A stretch of 64,000 nucleotides of DNA from Bradyrhizobium sp. AZCC 1693 (GTDB lineage Bacteria; Pseudomonadota; Alphaproteobacteria; Rhizobiales; Xanthobacteraceae). This document shows positions 16,604 through 25,481 of this stretch, piece by piece. Position 1 is the first letter of the stretch. Each line of letters begins with the position of its first letter. The notes under the pieces were generated by a model that was not told where the DNA came from, did no database searches, and saw only the letters and a list, made by a program, of their open reading frames with translations. Position numbers and translations under genes: made by a program. The stretch lies in assembly GCF_036924745.1 (NCBI RefSeq), contig NZ_JAZHSD010000001.1, forward strand, positions 4,216,001-4,280,000, written 5' to 3'.

Positions 16604-17824
16604 GTGTCGCGTCCAGCGCTGGAGGTCGCGGATATCTTGCGCGACCACGGGGCGGCGTGGCGGCGCGCCAATGCGGGCCACGTCAGTCTCGGCCAGCTGA
16701 AAGTCATGAGTGCGATCGAGCGCTGCCGCACGGCGGCGCTCGGCGGCCATGTGGCGCGCTGCGAGAACGAGACCTGCGCCCACACCGTCATCGCCTACAA
16801 CAGCTGCCGCAACCGGCACTGCCCCAAGTGCCAGGGCGCTGCGGCCCGCGAGTGGCTGGCCGAGCGCGAGGCCGATCTCCTGCCGGTGCCGTACTTTCAT
16901 GTGGTGTACACGCTGCCGGCGCAGATCGCCGACATCGCCTATCAGAACAAGGCGGTGATCTACGACCTGCTGTTCAAAGCCTCGGCGGAGACCACGCTCA
17001 CGATCGCGGCCGATCCCAAGCATCTCGGCGCTCGCATCGGCTTCATGTCGGTGCTGCACACATGGGGTTCCGCGCTGACGCATCACCCGCATGTCCACAT
17101 GGTCGTGCCGGGTGGTGGCCTGTCGCCGGACGGATCGAAGTGGATCGCGTGCCGACCACGCTATTTTTTGACCGTGCAGGTTCTCTCGGCGTTGTTCCGC
17201 AGGCTGTTTCTGGAGATGCTGGTCGCGGCTCACCACGCCGGCCGCCTGCAGTTCTTCGGCGAGCATGCGCGGCTCGCCGATAAGGCTGCATTCGCTGCCT
17301 ATCTGACGCCACTGCGCGAGATCAATTGGGTGGTCTACGCCAAAGAGCCGTTCGCCGGGCCCAGGCAGGTGTTGCGCTATCTGTCGCGCTACACCCACCG
17401 CATCGCGATCTCCAATCGCCGGCTGCTGTCCGCCGACGAGAACGGTGTCACCTTCAAGTACAAGGACTATCGGATCGAGGGGCCCGCCCGCTACAAGGCG
17501 ATGACGCTGGCGACCGACGAGTTCATCCGGCGCTTCCTGATCCACGTGCTGCCGAAGGGCTTCCATCGCATCCGACACTATGGCCTGCTCGCCAACGGCG
17601 CCCGAGCCGCAAACATTGCGCACGCGCGCCAGCTGCTCGCTCAGCCGGCGCGCCCTAAAGAACCCGAGACGCCCGAAGCCGCGATCAACGAACCCCGCGT
17701 GCTGCCGCGTCCATGCCCGTGCTGCGGCGCCCGCATGATCGTCATCGAGACTTTTGAGCGCGGCTGCGAGCCGAAGCACCGCCCCACACCGGCGCCGGCG
17801 CCGATCAGGATCGACACATCATGA
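16604..17824 (+). CDS. IS91-family transposase
   Basis: 406 residues from a GTG start with GGGAGC upstream. The N-terminal zinc-binding domain shows CENETCAH and CRNRHCPKCQ. The HUH endonuclease motif is HHPHVHMVVPGGG, and the catalytic tyrosine region is YLSRYTHRIAISN. The C-terminus has a second possible metal site (RPCPCCGARM). The protein appears complete, so the element may still be able to move by rolling-circle transposition. Confidence 0.9.
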   Translation: MSRPALEVADILRDHGAAWRRANAGHVSLGQLKVMSAIERCRTAALGGHVARCENETCAHTVIAYNSCRNRHCPKCQGAAAREWLAEREADLLPVPYFHVVYTLPAQIADIAYQNKAVIYDLLFKASAETTLTIAADPKHLGARIGFMSVLHTWGSALTHHPHVHMVVPGGGLSPDGSKWIACRPRYFLTVQVLSALFRRLFLEMLVAAHHAGRLQFFGEHARLADKAAFAAYLTPLREINWVVYAKEPFAGPRQVLRYLSRYTHRIAISNRRLLSADENGVTFKYKDYRIEGPARYKAMTLATDEFIRRFLIHVLPKGFHRIRHYGLLANGARAANIAHARQLLAQPARPKEPETPEAAINEPRVLPRPCPCCGARMIVIETFERGCEPKHRPTPAPAPIRIDTS

Positions 17825-18199
17825 GACCATCGCCGCCGATCAACGACCGCAGTGACAAGCGCCATTCTGGCCGGCTCTCAGCCGGCAGCGCCCACGCTCG
17901 CATCGCTGTGCTGGATTCACCAGCAGTCGCGCGACCAATCTTGTCGCGCGACGCGCAGATCGCTCGTTCATACCGACGCACACCCCTACGCGTGGCAGAA
18001 ACCCGATCATCGCAACCGCTCCGGTCCAGTCTTCTCAGGCCCGAGCCCGCCGCAAAATCCCCATAGCGCCCGCTGCACCGTCAGCGCCCCACCTCCCGCG
18101 ATTTCGTGCCTTGGCGCTTTTCGGACGCCGGCTGTCCGAGCGTGGAGATGGTCTCGGCATGCCGGCATCCGAAAACCTGCACAACAACGGAAGTCGCGC
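17825..18199. other. right end of IS91-like element and a repeat block
   Basis: Contains the hairpin near 17870, a GTCGCGCGAC pair around 17933-17950, and the repeat TCCGAAAACCTGCACAACA near 18168. No gene. Confidence 0.4.
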
Positions 18200-18243
18200 T
18201 TATTCGATCATCTCGTCCCAACGGGCGAGCATCTTTCTGCGAT
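18200..18243 (-). pseudogene. ABC substrate-binding-protein tail, short fragment
   Basis: The last residues of a substrate-binding protein (KMLARWDEMIE, stop) remain just downstream of the cyclase pseudogene. The same terminus occurs in longer form at 24166 and inside the opgC-like gene. Confidence 0.45.
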
Positions 18244-18245
18244 GG

Positions 18246-20044
18246 TCATTCGGGCAGCCCGGCTTGCCGCAATCCTTCTTCGTATCGCAAAAGGTCTTCG
18301 GCCCGCCTAAAAGGGCCCAGCACGGCTTTGAGATTGGAAACACGCAGCACGGGGTTCAGTCGCCGCAGCCGAGCCATGGCCTTATGTGCTTGCTCGGGCC
18401 GTCCGGCCATTGCGTTGCTCGCGGCATCGATCCGTAATCCAGGTTGATGGTCCGGATTGTCCTGAAATGCCATTGCCGCCCACGATGGCGCTTCGTCATA
18501 GCGGCCCAAGAGGAAATGGGCATACGCGGTACCGTTTCGGATAACCATCACTCGCGGATCAAGTGGGCTCAGGCGCATCGCACGTGCGAAGCGCTCGATC
18601 GCCAGTTTCGGTTCCCCGAGGTAGTTTTTCACCCAGCCGCCGCAAAACCACGCCTCGGCCAAATTGGAATTGAGCACAAGCGCGCGATCGATTAAAGTCG
18701 CGCCTCCCCCGAGATCGAGAACACCAAACGCCAACGCCCATCCGCTCGCGGCGAGCGCCATCGCATCATCTTTGCCCAGTTCAACCGCCCGCTGAGCGAG
18801 CCTCGTCATTTCGGCAATCTCGTTCCCTGTGACGAAATCCAGCCATTGCCCTTGGCATGGGCGTCGCAAGAGGCGGCGCGAGCGTAGGCCGACGCAAAAT
18901 CTGGGTCGAGCTCGATCGCGCTGTTGAACAGGCGCAATGCCTCGTCGTTCGCTTGCCGACCAGCATACTGATAAAACCTGGCCAAACCGCGCAAATAGAG
19001 GGCATAGGCGTCGAGGCTCTCGGTCGGCTTGCGCTTGGCACGCTCGATCTCGGCTTTTTCCACCGCTGGCGCGATCGCCCCGACAACGCTCTCAGTCACC
19101 TGGTCCTGCAGATCGAAGACGTCGCTGAGACCACCATCAAACCGTTCCGCCCAAAGATGTGCCCCAGTGGTGGTATCGACGAGCTGTCCCGTGATGCGCA
19201 CTCGATTTGCCGACTTACGAACGCTCCCTTCCAACACGTAACGCACCCCCAGCTCGCGCCCGATCTGCTTTACGTCGACGGCGCGCCCCTTGTAGGTGAA
19301 GCTCGAGTTGCGGGCGATGACGAACAGCGCCTTGAAATGAGATAGCGCCGTGATGATGTCATCGACCATTCCGTCGGCAAAATATTCCTGCTCCGGGTCG
19401 CCGCTCATGTTGATAAACGGCAGAACAGCGATGGAGGGCTTCTCGGGGAGCGGAAGGGCGTCATCAACACGCAGGCGGGTCGGCGCGGCTGGCACGGCGC
19501 GACCGTATGGGACGCGCCAGACCCGCATCGGTTCGGCGATATTCTTCAAGGATTGCGAACCCAAATCCTCAAACGTTACAACTACCTTGCCACGAATTTG
19601 CCGACGTGCGTCGTCCGAAATGCTGATACCGCCGGGCTCAGCGATCCCTTCGAGACGCACCGCAATATTGACCCCGTCACCAAAGATATCGTTCTCTTCG
19701 ATAATGATATCACCGACGTGAATGCCGATGCGGAGCTCGATCCGCTTGTCCTGCGGGCACGTCGATATTTTGTTCGGCCATGCCGCGTTGAATTTCGTCG
19801 GCACATCGTACCGCGTCGACCACGCTGGCGAACTCAGCAATAGCGCCGTCCCCGGTATTCTTAACAACACGTCCGTGATGCTCAGCGATTTTGGGATCGA
19901 AAATCGTTCTTCTAAGCGCTTTCAGTCGCGCCAGCGTGCCTTCTTCGTCGATCCCTATCAAGCGGCAAGAGCCCGCGACATCCGCCGCCAGAATAGCCGC
20001 CAGTCGCCGCTCATGTGTTTCGGCCGCTCCTCGTAGCCTACCAT
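18246..20044 (-). pseudogene. class III adenylate/guanylate cyclase with TolB-like and TPR regions, frameshifted
   Basis: Read across frames, the protein is the common alphaproteobacterial cyclase: ERRLAAILAADVAGSCRLIG and VVKNTGDGAIAEFASVVDAV (catalytic domain), then ELRIGIHVGDIIIEENDIFG, a TolB-like part (KPSIAVLPFINMSGDPEQEY), and a TPR end. A good ribosome site (AAGGAGG) precedes ATG 20044, but that ATG is out of frame with ERRLAAIL. A second shift near 19757 is an extra C in GTGCCCGCAGG, and a third occurs near 18860. At least three lesions make it non-functional. Confidence 0.82.
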
Positions 20045-20232
20045 TTCGCCCTCCTTGGCCGGCGCAAATGGGTGAACTGGCAAAAAAACTGAAGCCTGAG
20101 ACGTCAATTCCGCGCGGCGATTGGCAGGGCCTCCAGCGGGCTTGCCTGTCTCGTCCAGCGGTGCCGGCTCAACCGGCTTGCTTGTGTCTGCACTGTGTCT
20201 GCAAAGCAGTTGCGCGGCCAAATGGGGTCATC

Positions 20233-20469
20233 ATGGATTGGCTGAATTGGTGGATTATCGCCGTGGTGAGCCTTGTCACCCTCTACGTCGCGGCGCGGCT
20301 GGTGCTGCGGCACTACTCTCCCCCCGATACCGTGATCTCGCTAAACAGCCCCGCCATGACTCTGGGAAGCCCGCTGATGAGTCCAGCCGCGGCACGCTGT
20401 CATGGCCAGGCGATCGGCGCCAGCGCATGGGCGAGTCTGTGCCGCTGCCAGCTCGAGGCCGCCAACTGA
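20233..20469 (+). CDS. small single-pass membrane protein
   Basis: 78 residues starting MDWLNWWIIAVVSLVTLYVA, a single membrane helix, followed by ARLVLRHYSPPDT and a soluble tail with three cysteines. A purine-rich GGGG lies upstream of the ATG. No family is recognised. It ends eight bases before the stop of the convergent DUF6894 gene. Confidence 0.55.
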   Translation: MDWLNWWIIAVVSLVTLYVAARLVLRHYSPPDTVISLNSPAMTLGSPLMSPAAARCHGQAIGASAWASLCRCQLEAAN

Positions 20470-20476
20470 GGCGGCC

Positions 20477-20680
20477 TTAGACGCCTACCCAATACGTATC
20501 TTCCGCGCCCTTTCGGGTGATCACCACGCAGGTATTGCCCCTCAAGTTTGGGCGCGCGGCAGCCAGCTCTCTGGCTAGTCGGTTAGCGGCTTGAAAGGCC
20601 TCTAGGTCATTTTCAAATGCTAGGCCGCCAGAGTCTTTAGCGTTCTGTGCACCCTGGAGGTCGAAATAATACCGCCCCAT
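20477..20680 (-). CDS. DUF6894-type small protein
   Basis: 67 residues from ATG 20680 (MGRYYFDLQGAQNAKDSGGL). It has the aromatic N-terminal strand and the helix EAFQAANRLARELAAARPN typical of DUF6894 and is a distant paralogue of the protein at 12846. An upstream ATG at 20710 is also in frame. Function unknown. Confidence 0.65.
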   Translation of the reverse strand: MGRYYFDLQGAQNAKDSGGLAFENDLEAFQAANRLARELAAARPNLRGNTCVVITRKGAEDTYWVGV

Positions 20681-21131
20681 CGCGTGCGTCCTAGGTTGAG
20701 CTTCAACCATCGGGATATCATGCCTCGAGTATGAAATCCGTTCCGGCACAAAAGTGGAACAATGAATCTTGGTTTATGAGTAGTATTACGGGGAGCGCCC
20801 CCGAGGTGGCCTTTCTCTATCTGTTCACGGCGGAATAATTTCCTTGCGTAACTCAAAGGTTTGGTCGCCCCTCGCCACCGAACGAGAACAAACAAAGAAG
20901 AGAACGGCCCCGGCGCGGGGCTTAGGGCTAAGGGCGCCAGAGCCGTCCCTACCCCAATACGTACTCTTCCGAGCGCCGAATCACCCTACCGGGATAAAGC
21001 GGCAAAACCGTGCGCCGCTCCAGCGCTCACGATAAGCGCCTCCCGCTGAACAGGAATGTATATATATATATATATATTCACAATCTGTTCTCAAAATGCA
21101 CTCGTCGCAATTCACGATCGCCGGCCCCGCG
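20681..21131. other. intergenic with a (TA)n tract
   Basis: No gene recognised. A 19-base TA run lies at 21059-21077. Confidence 0.5.
21059..21077. repeat. (TA)n microsatellite
   Basis: An uninterrupted alternating TA tract, unusual in such a GC-rich setting and prone to slippage or DNA melting. Confidence 0.85.
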
Positions 21132-21347
21132 TTAGCGAGCGGCATCTTTTACCTTCGGTCGGGCAGCTTCCTTCGCTCGCTCGGCTTGCCACGCATCGTA
21201 GGCCGCTGTCCCGGGTCTCGGAGGCGCGTCGGCTGGCAGGCCACCCATCCAGCTCGGCATGTCCGCAACCGGATTGCTGCCCGTGCTTGCGCAGCCTGCG
21301 ATCAGGTTGGTAATGGCGAGCAGAAGTATGAGGCTGGGCTTCATCAT
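21132..21347 (-). CDS. small lipoprotein
   Basis: 71 residues. The N-terminus MMKPSLILLLAITNLIAGCA is a lipoprotein signal peptide with lipobox LIAGC, so the mature protein begins at the cysteine. The mature part is short, with PSWMGGLPADAPPRPGT and a helical AYDAWQAERAKEAAR segment seen in many small rhizobial lipoproteins. GGAG lies five bases before the start codons. Function unknown. Confidence 0.75.
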   Translation of the reverse strand: MMKPSLILLLAITNLIAGCASTGSNPVADMPSWMGGLPADAPPRPGTAAYDAWQAERAKEAARPKVKDAAR

Positions 21348-21486
21348 TTCAGCTCCAATCCAAGCGCCCTCATTCGGTCGTAATCGGCGCCAGCGGCTGG
21401 AGCAGTGGCGTGCGGATCTCCGACCTAGAGCCGATGTTCACCTGCCAAGCTTGCGGCCCGCCATAGCCTCTCCATCCGAACATGAC

Positions 21487-21570
21487 TTAGAACCAACCCT
21501 TATACAGACAGAATCCGACCCAGCCGACGAGGGCCGCGATGGCTGCGATGTTCAAGTCTCGTTGTGACAT
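21487..21570 (-). CDS. 27-residue membrane peptide (candidate)
   Basis: MSQRDLNIAAIAALVGWVGF followed by CLYKGWF: a short hydrophilic start, one membrane span and a basic end. The amino-acid pattern is convincing for a membrane microprotein, but the ribosome site is weak. Confidence 0.35.
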   Translation of the reverse strand: MSQRDLNIAAIAALVGWVGFCLYKGWF

Positions 21571-21748
21571 TCACTATCGCGCCGCACGTATCTAAGCACC
21601 CATGATGCGATCGCCCCAAATGACCTGACGGCTCCTCGTTCTCATGTCGACCTTTTGCATGCGCCCCGCAGTCCGCTACCGTTAGGCGCCGCAGGCTCTT
21701 CCGGTCACCAATTATTCGTCAAGCGGCCCAGCGCCTGATAAACGCTCG

Positions 21749-21856
21749 CTATCGTTTTCGACCTTGCGTGAGCCCGATCACGCCCGACACCACGAGAGCA
21801 AAAGCAACGACAATGGCAAGCGCTTCAAGCGACCATGTGCTCAAAACCTCTAACAT
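21749..21856 (-). CDS. 35-residue membrane peptide
   Basis: Begins MLEVLSTWSLEALAIVVAFA, with one hydrophobic span ending in a basic GLTQGRKR. GGAG lies nine bases before ATG 21856; another ATG at 21871 adds five residues. It resembles the 40-residue peptide at 33637 in layout (MLE-x-W start, one span, basic end). Confidence 0.5.
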   Translation of the reverse strand: MLEVLSTWSLEALAIVVAFALVVSGVIGLTQGRKR

Positions 21857-21871
21857 CGGCTGAGTCTCCAT

Positions 21872-22341
21872 CAGGCCAGCCGCCTCGTTCATATTAGCTC
21901 ATCGAAAAGGCGGTCCTCTGCGACAAATCGCATCGCGAAGGCGTTCGCGAATGTAGATGCTCCAGAAAAATGGTTTGAGGAGATCCCGAAGGCGTGTCGT
22001 TCGAGTATGAGGTACTGGAATGACCGCGTTGGAGGTACCCTTGAAGGGCTTACGCTTGGCTGGATTTAAATTGTTGTGTGTTCGGCGTCCAGCATTGGGA
22101 CGCCTTGCCACTTTTTCCCAATGATTTAGTAACCAAAAAAGCTGTCAATTGCTGAACGAGCATGAAGTACGCGAAGAATCTTGCTCATATGTCCATCAGT
22201 TCACAGACGACAATTCCGATAGTGACCATGATGCTGGTGGTCCTGGCGCAGCAGCAAGCTGGGGCCGTTTTCTCCTTCCAAAACGAGAATAGGAAAGAAG
22301 TTCATTTCCCCGTTGGGGTCCGCACATTAAAGGCGTGTACC
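21872..22341. other. intergenic, weak frames only
   Basis: A GTG-started 70-residue basic frame on the minus strand (21899-22111) has no supporting motif. No other feature seen. Confidence 0.35.
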
Positions 22342-22536
22342 ATGAACACTCCGGATGAGGACACCGTATTGAAGGCAATTGAGGATGCCAGGCGCATCCT
22401 TGGCGAATACATCGCACCAGGGCCGCGCGACGCTACTCAAACAGTGCACCGGCTATTGGCCGTTCTCGATAGAGAGGTAGTTGTCCGCGCCCTTGATCGC
22501 ATGAAACGGCGCCGGACTATGCGGCTCGTGGAATAG
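22342..22536 (+). CDS. small helical protein of unknown function
   Basis: 64 residues from ATG 22342 (MNTPDEDTVLKAIEDARRIL). It is acidic at the start and basic at the end (LDRMKRRRTMRLVE), entirely helical by pattern, and of a type common as orphan genes in Bradyrhizobiaceae. AAGGCG lies upstream. The frame is open further upstream to 22162, but that part has no coherent pattern. Confidence 0.6.
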   Translation: MNTPDEDTVLKAIEDARRILGEYIAPGPRDATQTVHRLLAVLDREVVVRALDRMKRRRTMRLVE

Positions 22537-22694
22537 ACCCGCCAGCGTGAACAGGCGGGCAAGCAACCCGGCTTTAACTAAATATTTAGACATATCAGTT
22601 GGCATTGCTTTGAACTGAACGACTGAGCGATTCTGGAAAGCAGCCTCACGGATCAAGCACTATTGCCTGATCCCATGCAGTCTGGATTGGCACC

Positions 22695-22904
22695 ATGACG
22701 TCAGATTTTTCGATTGGCGATCGTGTTCAACTAAGCGCACTCGGCGCATCGCGCTGTCCGCGACTTGCTGACAAGACGGGCACTATCGTCGGGCAGAGCA
22801 GCGTCTACGTAAATTGCGCCCGCGTCCTGCTCGACGGAAACAAGTCACCAACCACCGTTCATCGCGACTATCTCGAAGCAATTCTTTCGGTCATTGCAGA
22901 GTGA
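22695..22904 (+). CDS. small SH3/KOW-like protein of unknown function
   Basis: 69 residues: FSIGDRVQLSALGASRCPRL then KTGTIVGQSSVYVNCARVLL. The alternation of short strands with GDRV and TGTIVG turns resembles a small SH3-type barrel. It is followed closely by a membrane microprotein in the same direction. Function unknown. Confidence 0.65.
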   Translation: MTSDFSIGDRVQLSALGASRCPRLADKTGTIVGQSSVYVNCARVLLDGNKSPTTVHRDYLEAILSVIAE

Positions 22905-22955
22905 GTGCCTGTAACAATCTATGGCATCGCCGGACATGAATGCGGGGGGACCGCA

Positions 22956-23165
22956 ATGCCATTGTTGGAATTGCTCGCCTGGCTAATGATTGCAGGAGGC
23001 CTGTTGGTGCTGATGGCATCCATTGCGCTCGCATTCAGCATAAAGAACGAGGTCGAAACCGACCCAGTTCTGCTTCCTGGAGAGCTGACCTCATGGAGAT
23101 CACAGCAGCTCCCCACGTCATCGGAGCCGATTTCCAAGACGAAAAAGCCGGACCTCGATTTGTGA
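22956..23165 (+). CDS. small single-pass membrane protein
   Basis: 69 residues from ATG 22956, preceded by GGGGGA. One hydrophobic helix (MPLLELLAWLMIAGGLLVLM) spans the membrane, followed by a soluble serine-, lysine- and proline-rich tail. An upstream frame to 22905 is less likely to be translated. No family recognised. Confidence 0.55.
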   Translation: MPLLELLAWLMIAGGLLVLMASIALAFSIKNEVETDPVLLPGELTSWRSQQLPTSSEPISKTKKPDLDL

Positions 23166-23224
23166 AAGGGGGCCCGCCGGCGTGAACCGGTGAGCGCGGG
23201 ACCGATACCCGCGACCCGGAAACT

Positions 23225-23455
23225 TTAAAGCGGCAGGGATCCTCCCTCAGCCCAATCGATGACCTCGAACAGCATGCCCCGTCTAAGCATTTCGAATTCC
23301 AAGGCCGCTGCGTGTTTCTTCCATTCTGGCGTATCGCGGACCTTGAACGTAGGCTCGCTACCCTGGCGTTCGGCCGCGTCATCGGCAGCCAAAGTACCAC
23401 GTACGGCGGCGTACATCATCGTGAGGCTGTCATTCGTGAAAGCCTGATAATCCAT
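23225..23455 (-). CDS. small protein of unknown function
   Basis: 76 residues starting MDYQAFTNDSLTMMYAAVRG, with a helical middle (WKKHAAALEFEMLRRGMLFE) and an acidic end. The ribosome site AGGAGAG is excellent. A terminator-like hairpin with a T-tract sits directly before that ribosome site, so translation or transcription may be attenuated. Confidence 0.65.
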   Translation of the reverse strand: MDYQAFTNDSLTMMYAAVRGTLAADDAAERQGSEPTFKVRDTPEWKKHAAALEFEMLRRGMLFEVIDWAEGGSLPL

Positions 23456-23466
23456 CTACTCTCCTG

Positions 23467-23501
23467 CGAAAAAGCCGTCGCTGGTATTCCCGGCGACGGC
23501 T
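23467..23501 (-). terminator. terminator-like hairpin abutting a ribosome site
   Basis: Read on the minus strand, AGCCGTCGC and GCGACGGCT form a 9-bp stem with an 11-base loop, followed by TTTTT. The T-run ends just before the AGGAGAG of the gene starting at 23455, so this is a candidate leader attenuator rather than an ordinary 3' terminator. Confidence 0.5.
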
Positions 23502-23801
23502 CTACTCGATACGCGTGACCACCAGAAGGTCGCGATCACAGTGCGCCTGAAGGGTTAACGCGGCATTTCAAAAGTGCCATAACCGGAAATCCCGTCGACG
23601 TCCGGCCAACAATGAAGTACGTCACAGACCGGGTTGTTGAACTGGGCGTGGGCGTGATCCCTTTGGGGAATTACCTTTGTGTTGCGCGCGACGGTCACAG
23701 CCGGTCGCCTAGTCTTATCCTCGGTGTAAAGTTTGCCGATGGATCAGCCCGCTGCTGTCTGGTTCTTTCCGTCACCAAGATTCGGCGAGCTTTTCCATAA
23801 T

Positions 23802-23960
23802 ATGAAAATTACATCTGACCTGTTTCGCGCCTACTTAAAGTGCTCTACCAAGTGCTGGTTGAGAGCCACGAGAGAACTCGCCACTGAAAACAAAGATCCA
23901 GAATCGGTAGAGGCGCAAAATCACTCATACCGCGCGACCGAAGTAGCGCGGCTAGGCGGT
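23802..23960 (+). pseudogene. N-terminal fragment of a RecB/Cas4-like nuclease family gene
   Basis: The frame starts MKITSDLFRAYLKCSTKCWL and continues RATRELATENKDPES, which resembles the cysteine-containing N-terminus of RecB-like (TM0106-type) nucleases. After about 50 residues the resemblance ends at a repeat-rich region. There is no CRISPR array and no nuclease core, so it is a truncated remnant. Confidence 0.4.
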
Positions 23961-24165
23961 CTGCCGACCTCACCTTTTCGAACCATCATTGTAGGCAAGC
24001 GCCATAGTGACAGGCGCAGTCGGCACGTCCGAAGTGGGTCACGGGCTGCCTTCCCGAATGGGTTGGCGCCACGGCCGGTGTACCCCAGATAGCTGCCGAC
24101 TTACTGCAGCACCACATTTCTCAGTCGGGCCATTTCCGGACTCATGCATCGCAGCAAAGCAAACC

Positions 24166-24366
24166 CTATTCGATCACTTCGTCCGCGCGGGCGAGCACCG
24201 ATGCCGGCAGATCGCGGCCGAGCGCCTTGGCGGTTTTCAGATTGACCACCAGCTCGTACTTGGTCGGCGTCTGCACCGGCAGATCAGCCGGCTTCGCTCC
24301 GGCCCTTATCAGCGCAATCATGGGCCATGCGGGAGCGGCCCCAACGTCACCGCCCTCTTCGTCCAA
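24166..24366 (-). pseudogene. C-terminal fragment of an ABC transporter substrate-binding protein
   Basis: The last roughly 45 residues of a substrate-binding protein: [40 protein letters not shown] and DEVIE before the stop. The rest of the gene is absent. It is closely related to the tail fused to the opgC-like gene (5197-5320) and to the fragment at 18200. Confidence 0.75.
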
Positions 24367-24449
24367 AGCTCCGACGAAGTTGCCGGGCGGTCCTCGCCGG
24401 GGCCTCGGGCTCAGTCAAATCGGACGCCAAATGCCCGCGCTGCTTAGCT

Positions 24450-25481
24450 TTACATTTCTGGATCTGAAATGCGGGTCAGCATCTTCACGTGCGGTCCCGC
24501 CCGTTTGAAGATCGGCTCCCAAAAGGCATAGGCCTTCTCGGCGAAACTCGCGCTTACGGTGAACTTCGTGAGCGCCCCCCGATAGGCGGCCTGTCGCCGG
24601 CAGCCCTGCCCCTCGACAAGGTGCCAGATGAATTGAGCGACCTGGCGCGCGTACGTGCTCGGACGACCTCGGTGGTTGGGTACGATCTCAAGCCGCATGG
24701 TCCCGGTGTCGCGCGTCTCCGGTTCGGTGATATTGGCAAGCCAGATGAAGATTGATGGATCAATGCTCGCGGCATAGCCGTCGCGCTTGAGCTGCTGATT
24801 GATCATAGAGAACGCGCTGGCGGCTTCTCTGAAGCATTCGCTCAGGATGAAGTTCGCCTGATTCTCCAGCTTGCCGCTCCGAAGATCGTCCAGCAATCTG
24901 ACCGCCTCGTCAGTGAGCCGCCGCATGTATCGCAGTTGCGGCTGCCCTGCGCTGTCGGCTGGTTCCTTCTGCACAATCAATTCGACAGCATCCGCGCGGA
25001 ACTCCGTTGCGGCTTCTTTGAGAACGGCCAAAAAATTGCTTTCAAGACTGGAACCGCCGATGTCTTTCGATGCCGCTTCGCCTCCCACCCGTGTCTCTAC
25101 GAGGTCCTTTGCATGGTCCAACGCAGCATTCAGGCTGGCTTTGATGTTTTCAAAAGCTCTGTTTTGATAGTCCTTGGCAATCTTCACCATCATCTCGGTG
25201 GTAGTGTCGGAATCTAGGAGTTCGTCCTTGCGCGGCGCCGCCGCATTCCGAGGTTCAAGCACCGCAACGGGACTCGGAGCCGTCGCTTGCCTTGCAAGGA
25301 TTGTTTGATCAGACGTCTTCTCGCCTGTGTGCTCCGATCGCGGATTGGAAGCAGCAATCCCGCTGGACAACACAAACAGGCCATCGTCAACGGCTCGGCT
25401 CGCCGCCGCGGTAAGCTCCACCAGCGAGCGTCGCGCACAGCGCGTATGGCTAGCACGCCGCCTTTTTTGCGTGTGGCTCAT
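24450..25481 (-). CDS. phasin-like protein paired with ParA, C-terminal domain of unknown function
   Basis: 343 residues. The N-terminal 20 residues are very basic (SHTQKRRRASHTRCARRSL), followed by a disordered linker. Residues 98-130 (MVKIAKDYQNRAFENIKASL, NAALDHAKDLVET) resemble the helical phasin repeat. The middle is helical; the end has a distinct folded part (PSIFIWLANITEPETRDTGT, then NHRGRPSTYARQVAQFIWHL). The gene overlaps the end of the upstream parA by 32 bases, so they are translationally coupled. By analogy with other ParA-cargo systems it could be the adaptor linking ParA to a cargo, but this is inference. Confidence 0.7.
   Translation of the reverse strand: MSHTQKRRRASHTRCARRSLVELTAAASRAVDDGLFVLSSGIAASNPRSEHTGEKTSDQTILARQATAPSPVAVLEPRNAAAPRKDELLDSDTTTEMMVKIAKDYQNRAFENIKASLNAALDHAKDLVETRVGGEAASKDIGGSSLESNFLAVLKEAATEFRADAVELIVQKEPADSAGQPQLRYMRRLTDEAVRLLDDLRSGKLENQANFILSECFREAASAFSMINQQLKRDGYAASIDPSIFIWLANITEPETRDTGTMRLEIVPNHRGRPSTYARQVAQFIWHLVEGQGCRRQAAYRGALTKFTVSASFAEKAYAFWEPIFKRAGPHVKMLTRISDPEM

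Larger units (their letters stand above)
15541..18110 (+). mobile_element. IS91-like element with tyrosine recombinase and HUH transposase
   Basis: Two adjacent genes 12 bases apart: a tyrosine recombinase and an IS91-type transposase. The left end is estimated by comparison with a truncated relative at 33967; both share ACTAAA-CGCT, GATAGCGCG and a hairpin TCCTGTCTTGA / TCAAGACAGGA just before the recombinase start. The right end is not defined; GC-rich hairpins (GCCGGCT-CTC-AGCCGGC near 17870) lie after the transposase, as expected for a rolling-circle terminus. End coordinates are approximate. Confidence 0.7.

Noticed and set aside
16187..17779. 530-residue minus-strand frame opposite the IS91 transposase
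   Set aside because: Antisense shadow of the transposase and recombinase genes, whose catalytic motifs are clear on the plus strand.
23802..24092. Possible Cas4-like nuclease suggesting a CRISPR locus
   Set aside because: Only about 50 N-terminal residues resemble RecB/Cas4-type proteins, no nuclease core follows, and no regularly spaced repeats or other cas genes are in the window.
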